Origin: Betaproteobacteria bacterium
GTDB lineage: Bacteria; Pseudomonadota; Gammaproteobacteria; Burkholderiales; Usitatibacteraceae
Length of the DNA stretch: 64,000 nt
NCBI GenBank assembly: GCA_016709665.1
Contig: JADJMI010000027.1
Location: 186,001-250,000, forward strand
Direction of reading: 5' to 3'
Shown: positions 22,143 through 32,032 of the stretch, one piece after another
Numbering within the stretch: the first letter of the stretch is position 1
How the letters are laid out: each line of letters begins with the position of its first letter
Notes under the pieces: generated by a model
What the model saw: the letters and a program-made list of their open reading frames with translations, nothing else
What the model was told of the DNA's origin: nothing
The model's database searches: none
Translations under genes and position numbers: made by a program

Positions 22143-23576
22143 ATGTCCCAGACTTTCGACGTCGTCGTCATCGGTGCCGGCCCCGGCGGCTACATCGCCG
22201 CGGTGCGCGCCGCCCAGCTCGGCCTGAAGACCGCCTGCATCGAGGGCTGGACCAACCCGAAGGGCGAGATGGCCCTGGGCGGCACGTGCCTCAACGTGGG
22301 GTGCATCCCCTCGAAGGCGCTCCTCGCCTCGAGCGAGGAGTTCGAGAAGGCCAACCACCACCTGGACGAGCACGGCATCAGCGTGTCGGGCGTGAAGATC
22401 GACGTGACGCGCATGCAGGCCCGCAAGGACGCCATCGTCTCGAAGATGACCAAGGGCATCGAGTTCCTCTTCAAGAAGAACAAGATCACGTGGCTGAAGG
22501 GCTTCGGCAAGTTCGTCTCGGCGGGCGACCTGGTCACGATCGAGGTCGCGAACGGCGAAAAGCGCGAATCGGTGCAGGCGAAGCACGTCATCGTCGCCAC
22601 GGGCTCGAAGGCGCGGCAGCTGCCCAACGTGCCGGTGGACAACCAGGCCATCTGCGACAACGAGGGCGCGCTCGCCTTCGGCACCGTGCCCAAGCGCCTG
22701 GGCGTCATCGGCGCGGGCGTCATCGGCCTGGAGCTCGGCAGCGTCTGGCGCCGCCTGGGCGCCGAGGTGACGATTCTCGAGGCGCTGCCGGAATTCCTCT
22801 CGCCCTGCGACGAGGCCGTGCAGAAGGAGGCCTGGAAGGCCTTCACGAAGGAGCAGGGCCTCGAGATCCGGCTGGGCGTGAAGATCGAGAAGGTCGCGAT
22901 GCGCAAGAGCGCCGCGGTGGTCATCGACTACACGGACGACAAGGGTCTCGCGCAGAAGCTCGAGTGCGACAAGCTCGTCGTCTCCGTCGGCCGCGTCCCC
23001 AACACGGACGGGCTGGGCGCGACGAACGTGGGGCTCAAGGTGAGCGAGCGCGGCTTCGTCGAGGTCGACGGCCAGTGCCGCACGAACCTGCCCAACGTCT
23101 GGGCCATCGGCGACGTGGTGCGCGGGCCGATGCTCGCGCACAAGGCCGAGGACGAGGGCGTGATGGTGGCCGAGCTCATCGCCGGCCAGAAGCCGCACAT
23201 CGACTACGACTGCATCCCGTGGATCATCTACACGTCGCCGGAGATCGCGTGGGTGGGCCTCACGGAGAAGAAGGCGAAGGAGCAGGGCATCGCCGTTCGC
23301 ACGGGCCAGTTCCCGTTCGCGATCAACGGCCGGGCGCTCGGCACGGGCCAGTCGCAGGGCTTCGTGAAGATCGTGGCCGATGCGGCCACGGATCGCGTGC
23401 TCGGCGTGCACATCGTCCACGCGCACGCCTCGGATCTCATCCAGGAGGCGGTGACGGTGATGGAGTTCAAGGGGGCGGCCGAGGACATCGCGCGCATCTG
23501 CCACGGGCATCCGACGCTTTCCGAGGTCATGCGCGAGGCGGCCCTCGCGGTGGACAAGCGGTCGCTGAACTCCTAG
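22143..23576 (+). CDS. lpdA: Dihydrolipoyl dehydrogenase (E3)
   Basis: E3 reoxidises the lipoyl groups of E2 with FAD and NAD+. The 477-residue protein has the FAD fold [19 protein letters not shown] (residues 9-27), the redox-active disulfide Cys49/Cys54 in [13 protein letters not shown], an NAD-binding fold [20 protein letters not shown] near residue 187, and the C-terminal catalytic CHGHPTLSE. It serves the odhAB complex just upstream, but a 166-base repeat-bearing gap separates them, so it may have its own promoter. Confidence 0.97.
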   Translation: MSQTFDVVVIGAGPGGYIAAVRAAQLGLKTACIEGWTNPKGEMALGGTCLNVGCIPSKALLASSEEFEKANHHLDEHGISVSGVKIDVTRMQARKDAIVSKMTKGIEFLFKKNKITWLKGFGKFVSAGDLVTIEVANGEKRESVQAKHVIVATGSKARQLPNVPVDNQAICDNEGALAFGTVPKRLGVIGAGVIGLELGSVWRRLGAEVTILEALPEFLSPCDEAVQKEAWKAFTKEQGLEIRLGVKIEKVAMRKSAAVVIDYTDDKGLAQKLECDKLVVSVGRVPNTDGLGATNVGLKVSERGFVEVDGQCRTNLPNVWAIGDVVRGPMLAHKAEDEGVMVAELIAGQKPHIDYDCIPWIIYTSPEIAWVGLTEKKAKEQGIAVRTGQFPFAINGRALGTGQSQGFVKIVADAATDRVLGVHIVHAHASDLIQEAVTVMEFKGAAEDIARICHGHPTLSEVMREAALAVDKRSLNS

Positions 23577-23590
23577 CCCTCCGGGCGGGC

Positions 23591-23752
23591 AAGGCGTTGG
23601 AACCGCAGATGAACGCAGATGAACGCAGATGACCTGTGATCGGTTGAGAGCGTGCTCCCGGTTGCATCGTGCCGATGTCACCATGGGTATGGGGATCAAG
23701 CCCTCACAAGCCATCTGCGTTCATCTGCGTTCATCTGCGGTTCCAAAGCCTT
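23591..23752. repeat. Inverted-repeat element, GCAGATGAAC family (copy 3, best preserved)
   Basis: Two 41-base arms, 23591-23631 and 23712-23752, are reverse complements with a single mismatch and an 80-base loop. Each arm runs from AAGGCKTTGGAACC into three tandem 10-base units ending GCAGATG. The element fills the lpd-zapE gap and ends ten bases before the zapE ATG, so folding in mRNA would bear on zapE translation. Confidence 0.9.
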
Positions 23753-23761
23753 TTGACCACC

Positions 23762-24979
23762 ATGACCGCCGCCGCTGACATCCCGGAATACGAGGACGAA
23801 GACCTCGAACCCGCGGACCCGAACCAGTACTCGGGCCCTTTCGAGTGGTACTGGCATTTCCAGCAGCGCCAGGACTTCGAGTCCGACAGCGACCAGCTGC
23901 GCGTCCTCGAGAAGCTCGAGCGCCTCTTCGGCGAGCTGGAGGATTACCGCCAGTACCGCGCCGGCAGGCTCAACCGCCTGGTGACGAACTTGGGCGCGGG
24001 CCGGAAGCCCCCGCGCGGCATGTACATCTGGGGCGGCGTGGGGCGCGGCAAGTCGCTCATGATGGACGCCTTCTTCAAGGTGAGCCGCCATCGCCGCAAG
24101 CGCCGCGTCCATTTCCACGAGTTCATGCGCGAGATCCACGCCCGCATGCGGGCCCTGCCCGGCACGGAAGACCCGCTCGAGACGATCTCCACCGAGATCG
24201 CCCGCGAGCTGCGCCTGCTCTGCTTCGACGAATTCCACGTGAGCGACATCGCCGACGCGATGATCCTCGCGCGCCTTCTGGAGCTGCTCATCGCCAAGGG
24301 CGTCGTCTTCGTGATGACCTCCAACTACGATCCCGACGGCCTTTACCCGAACGGCCTGCAGCGCGCGAGGTTCCTTTCCGCCATCGCGGTTCTCAAGCGC
24401 GACCTCGACGTCGTGGCGCTGGGCGGCGGCACGGACCACCGGCGCCGCATCCTCGAACGCCTCAAGGTCTGGTACACGCCGCCCGGCGAGGAGGCGGATG
24501 CGCACCTGGCCGATTTCTTCGAGGCCGTCACCAAGGCCTCCTTCGTCACCGGCGGCGCCGTGGAGGCGGGCGGGCGGCCCATCCCGTACCGGCGGCGCGC
24601 GAAGGGCGTGGTGTGGTTCGACTTCGCGCCCCTGTGCATGGAGCCGCATTCGCAGGCCGACTACCTGGAGATCGCGGGCGGCTACCACACCGTCCTCGTC
24701 TCCGGCGTGCCGCAGCTCGCGAGCGCGCAGACCGACGTGATCCGGCGCCTCACGTGGCTGGTCGACGTCTTCTACGACCGGAAGGTGCGCCTGGTCATCT
24801 CGGCGGAGGTCGAGCCGGAGGACCTCGTCGCGCCCGCGACCGAGCAGACGGGACCCGGACGCATGGTGCGCAACGAATTCCTGCGCACGGCGAGCCGCCT
24901 GCGCGAGATGCAGTCGCGGGACTACTTCGCCCGCAAGCACGCCTCGGCCGAGAATCCGCAGGTGATGCAGTCGAGGTAG
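23762..24979 (+). CDS. zapE: AFG1/ZapE-family ATPase
   Basis: ZapE is a cytoplasmic P-loop ATPase linked to FtsZ-ring dynamics in E. coli; its mitochondrial relative AFG1/LACE1 acts in respiratory-complex quality control. The 405-residue protein has Walker A GGVGRGKS at about 90-97, Walker B LLCFDEFHV near residue 155, and FVMTSNYDPDGLYPNGLQRA (sensor region). The ATG has no clear Shine-Dalgarno sequence, and the right arm of the repeat lies just before it. Its place behind odh-lpd is conserved in betaproteobacteria. Confidence 0.92.
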   Translation: MTAAADIPEYEDEDLEPADPNQYSGPFEWYWHFQQRQDFESDSDQLRVLEKLERLFGELEDYRQYRAGRLNRLVTNLGAGRKPPRGMYIWGGVGRGKSLMMDAFFKVSRHRRKRRVHFHEFMREIHARMRALPGTEDPLETISTEIARELRLLCFDEFHVSDIADAMILARLLELLIAKGVVFVMTSNYDPDGLYPNGLQRARFLSAIAVLKRDLDVVALGGGTDHRRRILERLKVWYTPPGEEADAHLADFFEAVTKASFVTGGAVEAGGRPIPYRRRAKGVVWFDFAPLCMEPHSQADYLEIAGGYHTVLVSGVPQLASAQTDVIRRLTWLVDVFYDRKVRLVISAEVEPEDLVAPATEQTGPGRMVRNEFLRTASRLREMQSRDYFARKHASAENPQVMQSR

Positions 24980-25030
24980 CATTCATCGTCGGGGTGCCGG
25001 ATGGAAGTCCCAATGGAGACCGCATCGACC

Positions 25031-26014
25031 ATGTTCAAGGCCATCACCCTCACCAAGGACGACGACGCGTTCGCCGCGCGCGTCGCGGAGCTCGACGAGT
25101 CGCAATTGCCGGAAGGCGACGTCACGGTGCGCGTGGCGTACTCGACGGTCAACTACAAGGACGCCCTTGCGATCACCAACGCCTCGCCGGTCGTGCGGCG
25201 CTGGCCGATGGTGGCGGGCATCGACGGCGCCGGTGTGGTGGAGGTTTCGAGCCACCCCCTCTGGAAAGCCGGCGACGAGGTCATCCTGAACGGCTGGGGC
25301 GTGGGCGAGTCCCATTGGGGCTGCCTCGCGCAGAAGGCCCGGCTCAAGGGCGACTGGCTGGTGCGGATGCCCGCGGGGATGACGGCGCGGCGGTCGATGG
25401 CGATCGGCACGGCGGGCTACACGGCCATGCTGTGCGCGTTGGCGCTCGCGAAGCAGGGCGTCACGAAGGAGCAGGGCGATGTCCTGGTCACCGGGGCCAC
25501 CGGCGGCGTGGGCAGCGTCGCGGTCGCCATCCTGTCGACGTGGGGCTACCGCGTCGTGGCCGCGACGGGCAAGGCGTCCGAGGCGGACTACCTCGCGGCC
25601 CTGGGCGCCGCGGAGGTCATCGGACGCGAGGCGCTTTCGCAACCGGGCAAGCCCCTGCAGAAGGAGCGCTGGGCCGGCGTCATCGATTCGGTGGGAAGCC
25701 ACACGCTCGCCAACGCCTGCGCGCAGGCGAAGTACCGGGGCGTCGTGGCGGCCTGCGGGCTCGCGCAGGGCATGGATTTCCCGGGCTCCGTGGCGCCCTT
25801 CATCCTGAGGGGCGTGCGGCTCGTCGGCGTGGACAGCGTGATGGCGCCCCGGGCGGAGCGCGAGGAGGCCTGGGCCCGTCTCGCCTCGGACCTCGCGCCG
25901 GCCGTGGTGGATTCGATCGCCACGCCGGTCGGGCTCGCCGAAGCCATCGCCCGGGCGCCGGACGTGCTGGCCGCCCGGATCCGGGGCCGTCTCGTGGTGG
26001 ACGTGAACGCCTGA
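25031..26014 (+). CDS. Acrylyl-CoA reductase-like zinc-independent alcohol dehydrogenase (AcuI/YhdH family)
   Basis: This is a 327-residue medium-chain dehydrogenase/reductase. It has the family N terminus MFKAITLTKDDD, a GroES-like half with STVNYKDALAI and GIDGAGVVE, and an NADPH fold with VTGATGGVGSVAVAILSTWGY. AcuI reduces acrylyl-CoA to propionyl-CoA, so the position just before propionyl-CoA synthetase makes biological sense; YhdH-type quinone reductases are the alternative. Two in-frame ATGs upstream (25001, 25013) are possible starts; I chose the one that fits family length. Confidence 0.82.
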   Translation: MFKAITLTKDDDAFAARVAELDESQLPEGDVTVRVAYSTVNYKDALAITNASPVVRRWPMVAGIDGAGVVEVSSHPLWKAGDEVILNGWGVGESHWGCLAQKARLKGDWLVRMPAGMTARRSMAIGTAGYTAMLCALALAKQGVTKEQGDVLVTGATGGVGSVAVAILSTWGYRVVAATGKASEADYLAALGAAEVIGREALSQPGKPLQKERWAGVIDSVGSHTLANACAQAKYRGVVAACGLAQGMDFPGSVAPFILRGVRLVGVDSVMAPRAEREEAWARLASDLAPAVVDSIATPVGLAEAIARAPDVLAARIRGRLVVDVNA

Positions 26015-26057
26015 GGGCCGGGACCGAGGGTAAACCCGGGGTCGCCCGCGGCCGTGG

Positions 26058-26071
26058 TTGAGGCGGATCAA
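26058..26071. promoter_or_regulatory. Possible Fnr/Anr-type box before the propionyl-CoA synthetase gene
   Basis: TTGAGGCGGATCAA matches the Fnr consensus TTGAT-N4-ATCAA with one mismatch. It lies 166 bases before the prpE start in a 223-base gap. No regulator of this type is in the window. Confidence 0.3.
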
Positions 26072-26237
26072 CGGCCCGCGCGCGGCGGGCCCTACGCTCC
26101 CGAAGTGTGTCGCCCGCCCGTCAGCGATTCGTAAGCCCGGGCGTGGCAGCATGAATGACCCGGGGCAGCGTGCCCCGACCGAATGGTCCGCCGCCAAGCA
26201 CGGCGTGGCCCGCGTGAACCGCCGAACGAGGAGAGCC

Positions 26238-28133
26238 ATGACCACGTACCAGGAATTCCACGCCCGCTCCGTCCGCGACCCCGAGGCCTTCTGGGCCGAC
26301 GAGGCGAAGCGCATCCACTGGCACAAGCCTTTCGACAAGGTCCTCGACTACGCGAAGCCGCCGTTCCGGTCGTGGTTCCCCGGCGGCCTCACGAACCTCT
26401 GCTACAACGCGGTCGACCGCCACCTCGCGTCGCGCGGGAGCCAGAAGGCGCTCGTGTGGATCTCGACGGAAGTGAACGAGGAGAAAAGCTGGACGTACGC
26501 CCAGCTCGCCGACGAGGTGAACCGCTTCGCCGCCATCCTCCAGTCGCTGGGCGTGGGCAAGGGCGACCGCGTCCTCATCTACATGCCGATGGTGCCCGAG
26601 GCCGTGTTCGCGATGCTCGCCACGGTGCGCATCGGCGCGGTGCACTCGGTGGTGTTCGGGGGCTTCGCGGCGGCGAGCCTCGCGGCTCGCATCGACGACG
26701 CCACGCCCAAGGTGATGGTCACTTCGGATGCGGGCTCGCGCGGCGGCAAGGGCATTCCCCTGAAGCCCCTCGTGGACGAATCCATCCGCCTGGCGAAGAC
26801 GCCCCCGGCGCACGTCGTGATCGTGAACCGGGGCCTCGACCCGGGCATGACCCGCGTGCCGGGCCGCGATCTCGACTACGCCGAGCTTTCGGCGAAATTC
26901 TCGGGCGTGCAGGTTCCCGTGACGTGGCTCGAATCCAACGAGCCCTCGTACATCCTCTACACCAGCGGCACCACCGGCAAGCCCAAGGGCGTGCAGCGGG
27001 ACACGGGCGGCTATTGCGTCGCCCTCGCGGCGTCCATGGAGCACATCTACTGCTCGAAGCCCGGCGAGGCGTACTTCTCCACCTCGGACATCGGCTGGGT
27101 GGTGGGCCATTCGTACATCGTCTACGGGCCGCTCATCAACGGTTCCACCACCATCATGTTCGAGGGGCTTCCCATCCGCCCGGACCCGGGCATCTGGTGG
27201 AAGATCGTGGCGGACTACAAGGTCACCTCGATGTTCTCCTCGCCCACCGCGATCCGGGTGCTGAAGAAGCAGGACCCGGCGTTCATGAAGAAATACGACA
27301 CGTCGAGCCTTCGCTACCTGTTCCTCGCGGGCGAGCCGCTCGACGAGCCGACCGCCCGTTGGGTCGACGAGGCGCTGGGCGTGCCCATCGTGGACAACTA
27401 CTGGCAGACGGAGACGGGCTGGCCGCTGCTCTCGGCCTGCCCGGGCGTCGAGGACACGCCGCGCAAGTTCGGCTCGCCCTCGTTCCCGGTCTACGGCTAC
27501 AACGTGAAGATCAAGGACGAGGTCACGGGCCTGGAGACCGCGCCCGACCAGAAGGGCGTGCTCTGCGTCATCCCGCCGCTGCCGCCGGGCGCCATGACCA
27601 CCGTCTGGGGCGACGACGAGCGCTACGTCTCCACGTACTACAAGAGCTTCAAGGACGAGGTGGTCTACTCGACCTTCGACTGGGCCGTGCGCGATGCCGA
27701 CGGCTACTACTACGTCCTGGGGCGCACCGACGACGTGATCAACGTCGCCGGGCACCGCCTGGGCACCCGCGAGATCGAGGAGGCCGTGCAGGCCCACGCG
27801 GGCATCGCGGAAGTCGCGGTGGTCGGGGTGGCCGACGCGCTCAAGGGCCAGGTGCCCGTCGCGTTCGCGGTGGCGAAGGACGCGGGAAAGACCGCCACGC
27901 AGGAACTCGCGGCGGCCCTCGAGAAGGAGGTGATGGCCACGGTGGACAAGGAACTGGGCGCCATCGCGAGGCCTTCGCGCGTGCACTTCGTCTCGGTGCT
28001 TCCCAAGACGCGTTCCGGCAAGCTGCTGCGCCGCTCGATCCAGGCGCTTTGCGAAGGGCGGGACCCGGGCGACCTCACGACGATCGAGGACCCCGCGGCC
28101 CTCGAGCAGATCCGCGCCGCCCTCAAGGGTTGA
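26238..28133 (+). CDS. prpE: Propionyl-CoA synthetase (propionate-CoA ligase)
   Basis: PrpE activates propionate to propionyl-CoA via the adenylate. The 631-residue length matches (628 in E. coli). YILYTSGTTGKPKGVQRDTG (about 235-255) is the P-loop-like AMP-binding motif in the PrpE-specific form, VDNYWQTETGWP lies near residue 390, and the C-terminal KTRSGKLLRRSIQ carries the Lys that is acetylated in this superfamily. GAGGAGA stands before the ATG. Together with prpC, prpD and the AcuI-like gene it feeds propionate into the methylcitrate route. Confidence 0.93.
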   Translation: MTTYQEFHARSVRDPEAFWADEAKRIHWHKPFDKVLDYAKPPFRSWFPGGLTNLCYNAVDRHLASRGSQKALVWISTEVNEEKSWTYAQLADEVNRFAAILQSLGVGKGDRVLIYMPMVPEAVFAMLATVRIGAVHSVVFGGFAAASLAARIDDATPKVMVTSDAGSRGGKGIPLKPLVDESIRLAKTPPAHVVIVNRGLDPGMTRVPGRDLDYAELSAKFSGVQVPVTWLESNEPSYILYTSGTTGKPKGVQRDTGGYCVALAASMEHIYCSKPGEAYFSTSDIGWVVGHSYIVYGPLINGSTTIMFEGLPIRPDPGIWWKIVADYKVTSMFSSPTAIRVLKKQDPAFMKKYDTSSLRYLFLAGEPLDEPTARWVDEALGVPIVDNYWQTETGWPLLSACPGVEDTPRKFGSPSFPVYGYNVKIKDEVTGLETAPDQKGVLCVIPPLPPGAMTTVWGDDERYVSTYYKSFKDEVVYSTFDWAVRDADGYYYVLGRTDDVINVAGHRLGTREIEEAVQAHAGIAEVAVVGVADALKGQVPVAFAVAKDAGKTATQELAAALEKEVMATVDKELGAIARPSRVHFVSVLPKTRSGKLLRRSIQALCEGRDPGDLTTIEDPAALEQIRAALKG

Positions 28134-28744
28134 AGCGGGCGATCCTCCCGGACGTCCTCGCGCCGGGTCTCGCGCTGGTGTTCTGCGGCACGGCCCCGAG
28201 CCGCGCGTCGGCGGCCGCGAAGGCCTATTACGCGAAGCCGGGGAACCGGTTCTGGCCGGCGCTGCACGCGGCCGGCTTCACGCCGCGCCGATTCCGGCCG
28301 GACGAGTACGCCTCGCTCCTCGAACTGGGCATCGGCCTCACGGACCTGTGCAAGGGGCATTCGGGCAACGACGACGAACTGCCGGACGGCAGCCTGGATT
28401 CCCGATCGCTGCGTCGCAAGATCCGGCGCTACCGGCCCCGCATCGTCGCGTTCACGAGCAAGAACGCCGCGCGGGCCTATCTCGGCGGGGAAGTCGCCAC
28501 CGGGTGGCAGGCGCGCGAGGAGGCGGGCACGCGATTCTTCGTGCTCACCTCGCCCTCGGGGCAGGCCGTGCGCTACTGGGACCTCGCCCCGTGGCGGGAA
28601 CTGGCGTCCGCCTGGGCCGGCATCACTTCTTCGGGCACGGACCCACGTACTTGCCTTCCATCTTCTGGGTCATGTTCATCTTCTGGCCGCCCTGGGCCAT
28701 CTGCATCTTCATGTTCATCCGGAAGCCGTCGGGCACGAAGGTGA
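28130..28744 (+). CDS. Mismatch-specific uracil-DNA glycosylase-like protein (Mug/TDG family)
   Basis: The start is TTG, overlapping the prpE stop by three bases. Residues 1-165 match Mug-type glycosylases: [28 protein letters not shown] (quoted in two parts: [10 protein letters not shown], then [13 protein letters not shown]), TDLCKGHSG and [12 protein letters not shown]. In E. coli Mug the first motif carries a catalytic Asn (GINPG), which here is replaced in GTAPS, so activity on uracil is uncertain. The last 40 residues are Ser-rich and are read from the antisense of the convergent DUF3617 gene, an overlap of 122 bases; total length is 204 against about 168 for Mug. Confidence 0.7.
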   Translation: MKRAILPDVLAPGLALVFCGTAPSRASAAAKAYYAKPGNRFWPALHAAGFTPRRFRPDEYASLLELGIGLTDLCKGHSGNDDELPDGSLDSRSLRRKIRRYRPRIVAFTSKNAARAYLGGEVATGWQAREEAGTRFFVLTSPSGQAVRYWDLAPWRELASAWAGITSSGTDPRTCLPSSGSCSSSGRPGPSASSCSSGSRRARR

Positions 28745-29069
28745 TGTCGGTGTCGGCGTTCATCTCGAACTCGCCCTTGCACGCCATCTTGTAGCTGGCG
28801 GTGTTGCCGGACATCTTGAAATCCTTCATCTCGCAGTTCTTGGGCATTTCGCCGCCCTTGCCGAGCTGCCCGCCCTCGATGTCCTTGTCCGTGACGCACT
28901 GCTGCATGTTCATGTTCTGCTTGCCTGCGCCGCCGGGCATGTCCATTTCCATCTTGTAGGCGTAGAGCCCGGGCTTCATCTTGCCTTTCATGGCCTGCGC
29001 GGGGGACTGGGCGAAGGCTGCGGGGGTGGCGGCGAGGGCGGCGAGCGCGAGGAGGGCGGCTGTCTTCAT
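28623..29069 (-). CDS. DUF3617-type periplasmic protein
   Basis: The product is 148 residues with a cleavable signal peptide ([20 protein letters not shown]). The mature part is Met- and Lys-rich, with [15 protein letters not shown] at the start and paired Cys residues ([30 protein letters not shown]), the pattern of the DUF3617 family of unknown function. It converges with the Mug-like gene and is divergent from pabB across an 85-base gap. Periplasmic, possibly disulfide-bonded. Confidence 0.75.
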   Translation of the reverse strand: MKTAALLALAALAATPAAFAQSPAQAMKGKMKPGLYAYKMEMDMPGGAGKQNMNMQQCVTDKDIEGGQLGKGGEMPKNCEMKDFKMSGNTASYKMACKGEFEMNADTDITFVPDGFRMNMKMQMAQGGQKMNMTQKMEGKYVGPCPKK

Positions 29070-29142
29070 GGCGGCGTAGGGAATGGGGGTTGTCGATGCG
29101 ACGAGAATACCACCGGCGCGTCGGGGAAGCGCCGCGGCCCGG

Positions 29143-29148
29143 TAGAAT
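29143..29148 (+). promoter_or_regulatory. -10 box immediately before pabB; transcript may be leaderless
   Basis: TAGAAT in the context CCGGTAGAATTGCGGC ends seven bases before the ATG of the pabB fusion, so a transcript starting at the usual distance would begin at or next to the start codon. No Shine-Dalgarno sequence is visible. No good -35 box is seen. Confidence 0.4.
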
Positions 29149-29154
29149 TGCGGC

Positions 29155-31128
29155 ATGGCCCGCGCACTCGAACTGCCCTACGACGCGACCACCGGTTGCG
29201 CCGAGCGGCTGCCGTGGTTCGAACGCATCCGGGCGCTGGGCTGGGCGGTCTACCTGGACAGCGGGGACCGGGCCCGCACAGGCGGGCGCTACGACGTGCT
29301 GGCGGCGGCGCCGCGTGCGATGTTCGTTTCGCGTGGCGGCGAGATCCGCCTGGAGCGCGGCGGCGAGGTTTCCCGCTGGCGGGGCAGCGCGTTCGACGGT
29401 CTCAAGGCCCTGGCGGCGCCGGCCCGCGGCGGCGAGGCGGGTTGGCCGGTCGCCGGCGGCGCGCTCGGCTACTTCGGCTACGAACTGGGGCGCGAGGGCG
29501 CGAAACTGCCCGGGGCCAAGGCCGGCACCGTTCCTTTCATGCCGGAGGCCGCGTTCGGCCTGTACCCGTGGACGGTCGTCGTCGACCACAAGCTCCGGCG
29601 GGCGGCCATCACCTCGCTGGAGGATTTCCCCGAGGACGAAGCGCTCCGGCTTCGCGAGCGGCTGCTGGCGGGCGAGCCTCCGCCGCGCGAGCCCTTTCGG
29701 GTGCTGGGGGACATCGCGAGCACGCTGGAGCGCGAGGCCTACCTGCCCCGCGCGGCGCGCGTCATCGACTACATCCGCGCCGGCGACATCTACCAGGCGA
29801 ACCTCACGCGCGAGTTCCGCATCCGCTACCGCGGCGACACTTGGGAGTTCTACCGGCGCCTGCACGAGACGAATCCGGCGCCGATGGGCGCCTACCTCGA
29901 ATACCCGTTCGGCGTGGTGCTTTCGAGCTCGCCGGAGCGCTTCATCACCGTGGAGGGCCGCGAGGCCGTGACGCAGCCCATCAAGGGCACGCGCCGCCGG
30001 CGCGCCGACCCTGCGGAGGACGCGCGCGTGCGCGCCGAACTCACGGACTCGCGCAAGGACCGCGCGGAGAACGTGATGATCGTCGACCTGCTGCGCAACG
30101 ATTTCGGCCGCGTGTGCGAGACGGGCAGCGTCGCGGCGCCGAAGATCTGCGAACTGGAGAGCTTCGCCACCGTGCATCACCTCGTGAGCACCGTCACCGG
30201 GCGGCTCGCGCCCGGCGTTTCGGCGGTCGACCTGCTCGCGGCGTGCTTTCCCGGCGGCTCGATCACGGGAGCGCCCAAGCGGCGCGCCATGGAGATCATC
30301 GACGCACTCGAGCCCCATCGGCGCGAGGTCTACTGCGGGGCCATCGGCTACCTCTCGCCCGCGGGACGCCTCGACATGAGCATCCCGATCCGCACGACGC
30401 TCGCTGCGGAGGGAGAGCTGCGCTTCTACGCGGGCGGGGGCATCGTCGCGGATTCCTCCCCCGAGGCGGAGTTCGAGGAGACCGAGGTGAAGATCGCGGC
30501 CATCCGGCGCGCGCTCTCGCGCTTCGCCTCGCCCTCGGAGCCGCCGGCGGACAAGGCCGCGATGCGGAAGGCCTGCCTGCTGCGCCGCGACGCGCTCTTC
30601 GCCGACGGGAGCGAGGCCTTCTCGCGTGCGATGGCCGGTCGCCTGCGCTCGCTGCCGGAATACGCCCGCGCCCGCACGGTTCTCGCGACGCTCGGCTTCG
30701 GCACGGAATGGGACACGCGCCCCTTCGCGAAGGCCGTGCTGGCCGACGGCAAGCGCCTCGTGCTGCCGCGCGTGGTGCGTTCGCCGCGTTCGCTGGCCCT
30801 GCACGCGGTGACGGATCTCGAGGCGGAACTCGTGCCGGGCATCTGGGGCATCGAGGAGCCCGATCCCTTCCGGGCCCCGCCCGTGGCCCTCGCCGACGTC
30901 GATTTCGCCCTGGTGCCGGCGCTCTCCTGCGACGCGGCGGGCAATCGCCTGGGCTACGGCGCCGGCTATTTCGATCGCTTGCTCTCCGGCGCCGGTCCGC
31001 GCACCCTGCTCGTGGTCGCGCTACCCGACGGTCTCGTCGAGGGTCGTGTCCCCCACGAACCGCACGACGTGCCCATCGACGCGCTCGTCACCGAATCCCG
31101 AATCCTGCGCACGAGGAACCTGCCATGA
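29155..31128 (+). CDS. pabB: Fusion: aminodeoxychorismate synthase component I (PabB) + 5-formyltetrahydrofolate cyclo-ligase
   Basis: One uninterrupted 657-residue frame holds two folate enzymes. Residues 1-460 are PabB: the PIKGT Lys near residue 277, [18 protein letters not shown] near 305, [18 protein letters not shown] near 365 and [18 protein letters not shown] near 430. Residues about 465-657 are 5-formyl-THF cyclo-ligase (MTHFS): [13 protein letters not shown] near 470, GTEWDTRPF, and the nucleotide-binding [11 protein letters not shown] near 600. PabB makes aminodeoxychorismate for p-aminobenzoate; MTHFS returns 5-formyl-THF to the one-carbon pool. folD follows with an ATGA overlap. 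Confidence 0.9.
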   Translation: MARALELPYDATTGCAERLPWFERIRALGWAVYLDSGDRARTGGRYDVLAAAPRAMFVSRGGEIRLERGGEVSRWRGSAFDGLKALAAPARGGEAGWPVAGGALGYFGYELGREGAKLPGAKAGTVPFMPEAAFGLYPWTVVVDHKLRRAAITSLEDFPEDEALRLRERLLAGEPPPREPFRVLGDIASTLEREAYLPRAARVIDYIRAGDIYQANLTREFRIRYRGDTWEFYRRLHETNPAPMGAYLEYPFGVVLSSSPERFITVEGREAVTQPIKGTRRRRADPAEDARVRAELTDSRKDRAENVMIVDLLRNDFGRVCETGSVAAPKICELESFATVHHLVSTVTGRLAPGVSAVDLLAACFPGGSITGAPKRRAMEIIDALEPHRREVYCGAIGYLSPAGRLDMSIPIRTTLAAEGELRFYAGGGIVADSSPEAEFEETEVKIAAIRRALSRFASPSEPPADKAAMRKACLLRRDALFADGSEAFSRAMAGRLRSLPEYARARTVLATLGFGTEWDTRPFAKAVLADGKRLVLPRVVRSPRSLALHAVTDLEAELVPGIWGIEEPDPFRAPPVALADVDFALVPALSCDAAGNRLGYGAGYFDRLLSGAGPRTLLVVALPDGLVEGRVPHEPHDVPIDALVTESRILRTRNLP

Positions 31129-32009
31129 CCGCCCGCCTCATCGACGGAAAAGCCATCGCCGCGAGCGTTCGCGCCGAGACCGCCATCCGTGCCGCCCGGC
31201 TTGCCGCGGCCGGCACGGTGCCGGGGCTGGCCGTCGTCATCGTCGGGGAGGATCCCGCGAGCCGACTCTACGTACGCAGCAAGGCCCAGGCCTGCGAGGC
31301 GGCCGGCCTTCGCTCCTGGGTGCACGCGATGCCCGTCGACACGCCCCTCGATCGGCTGGTGGCCTTCGTGCACGAACTGAACGGCGATCCGGAGGTGCAC
31401 GGCATCCTCGTGCAACTGCCGTTGCCGGGGCGCCTGGACGCGCGGCTCGTCATCGAGGCCATCGACCCGATGAAGGACGTGGACGGCTTCCACTACCAGA
31501 ACGTCGGCGCGCTCGTCGTGGGCGACCCGGCCTTCTATCCCTGCACGCCGTGGGGCGTGATGAAACTGCTGGAGCACGAGGGCGTCCCGGTGGACGGCGC
31601 GCACGCGGTCGTCGTCGGCCGCTCGACCATCGTGGGCAAGCCCATGGCGCTCATGCTCCTGAATGCCGGCGCGACGGTGACCATCTGCCATTCGCGCACG
31701 CGGGACCTCGCGGCGCAGACGCGGCAGGCGGACATCCTCGTCGCCGCCGCCGGCAGGGCGCACATCATCGGCGCGGGCATGGTCAAGGCGGGCGCGACGG
31801 TGATCGACGTGGGCATCAACCGCCTGCCCGACGGCAAGCTCGTCGGCGACGTCGACTTCGCGGCCATCGCTCCGGTGGCGGCGCGCATCACGCCCGTGCC
31901 GGGAGGCGTCGGCCCCATGACCATCGCGATGCTGATCGCCAACACGGTCCGCTCGGCGGAACGGGCGGCCGGCTTCGCCCTCGCCGCCGGCGAGACCCGA
32001 ATCGCCTGA
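31125..32009 (+). CDS. folD: Methylenetetrahydrofolate dehydrogenase / cyclohydrolase
   Basis: FolD interconverts 5,10-methylene-, methenyl- and 10-formyl-THF with NADP. The 294-residue protein shows [13 protein letters not shown] with the catalytic Tyr and Lys near residue 50, [14 protein letters not shown] near 86, [11 protein letters not shown] near 112, [16 protein letters not shown] near 160 (NADP fold) and [16 protein letters not shown] near 255. Its product pool is the same as that of the cyclo-ligase domain just upstream, and the ATGA overlap couples their translation. Confidence 0.97.
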   Translation: MTARLIDGKAIAASVRAETAIRAARLAAAGTVPGLAVVIVGEDPASRLYVRSKAQACEAAGLRSWVHAMPVDTPLDRLVAFVHELNGDPEVHGILVQLPLPGRLDARLVIEAIDPMKDVDGFHYQNVGALVVGDPAFYPCTPWGVMKLLEHEGVPVDGAHAVVVGRSTIVGKPMALMLLNAGATVTICHSRTRDLAAQTRQADILVAAAGRAHIIGAGMVKAGATVIDVGINRLPDGKLVGDVDFAAIAPVAARITPVPGGVGPMTIAMLIANTVRSAERAAGFALAAGETRIA

Positions 32010-32032
32010 CCCGCAACCCGGAGACGACGTCC

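Noticed and set aside
23591..23752. CRISPR-like tandem repeats
   Set aside because: The 10-base units are directly joined with no spacers, the arms face each other, and no cas genes occur.
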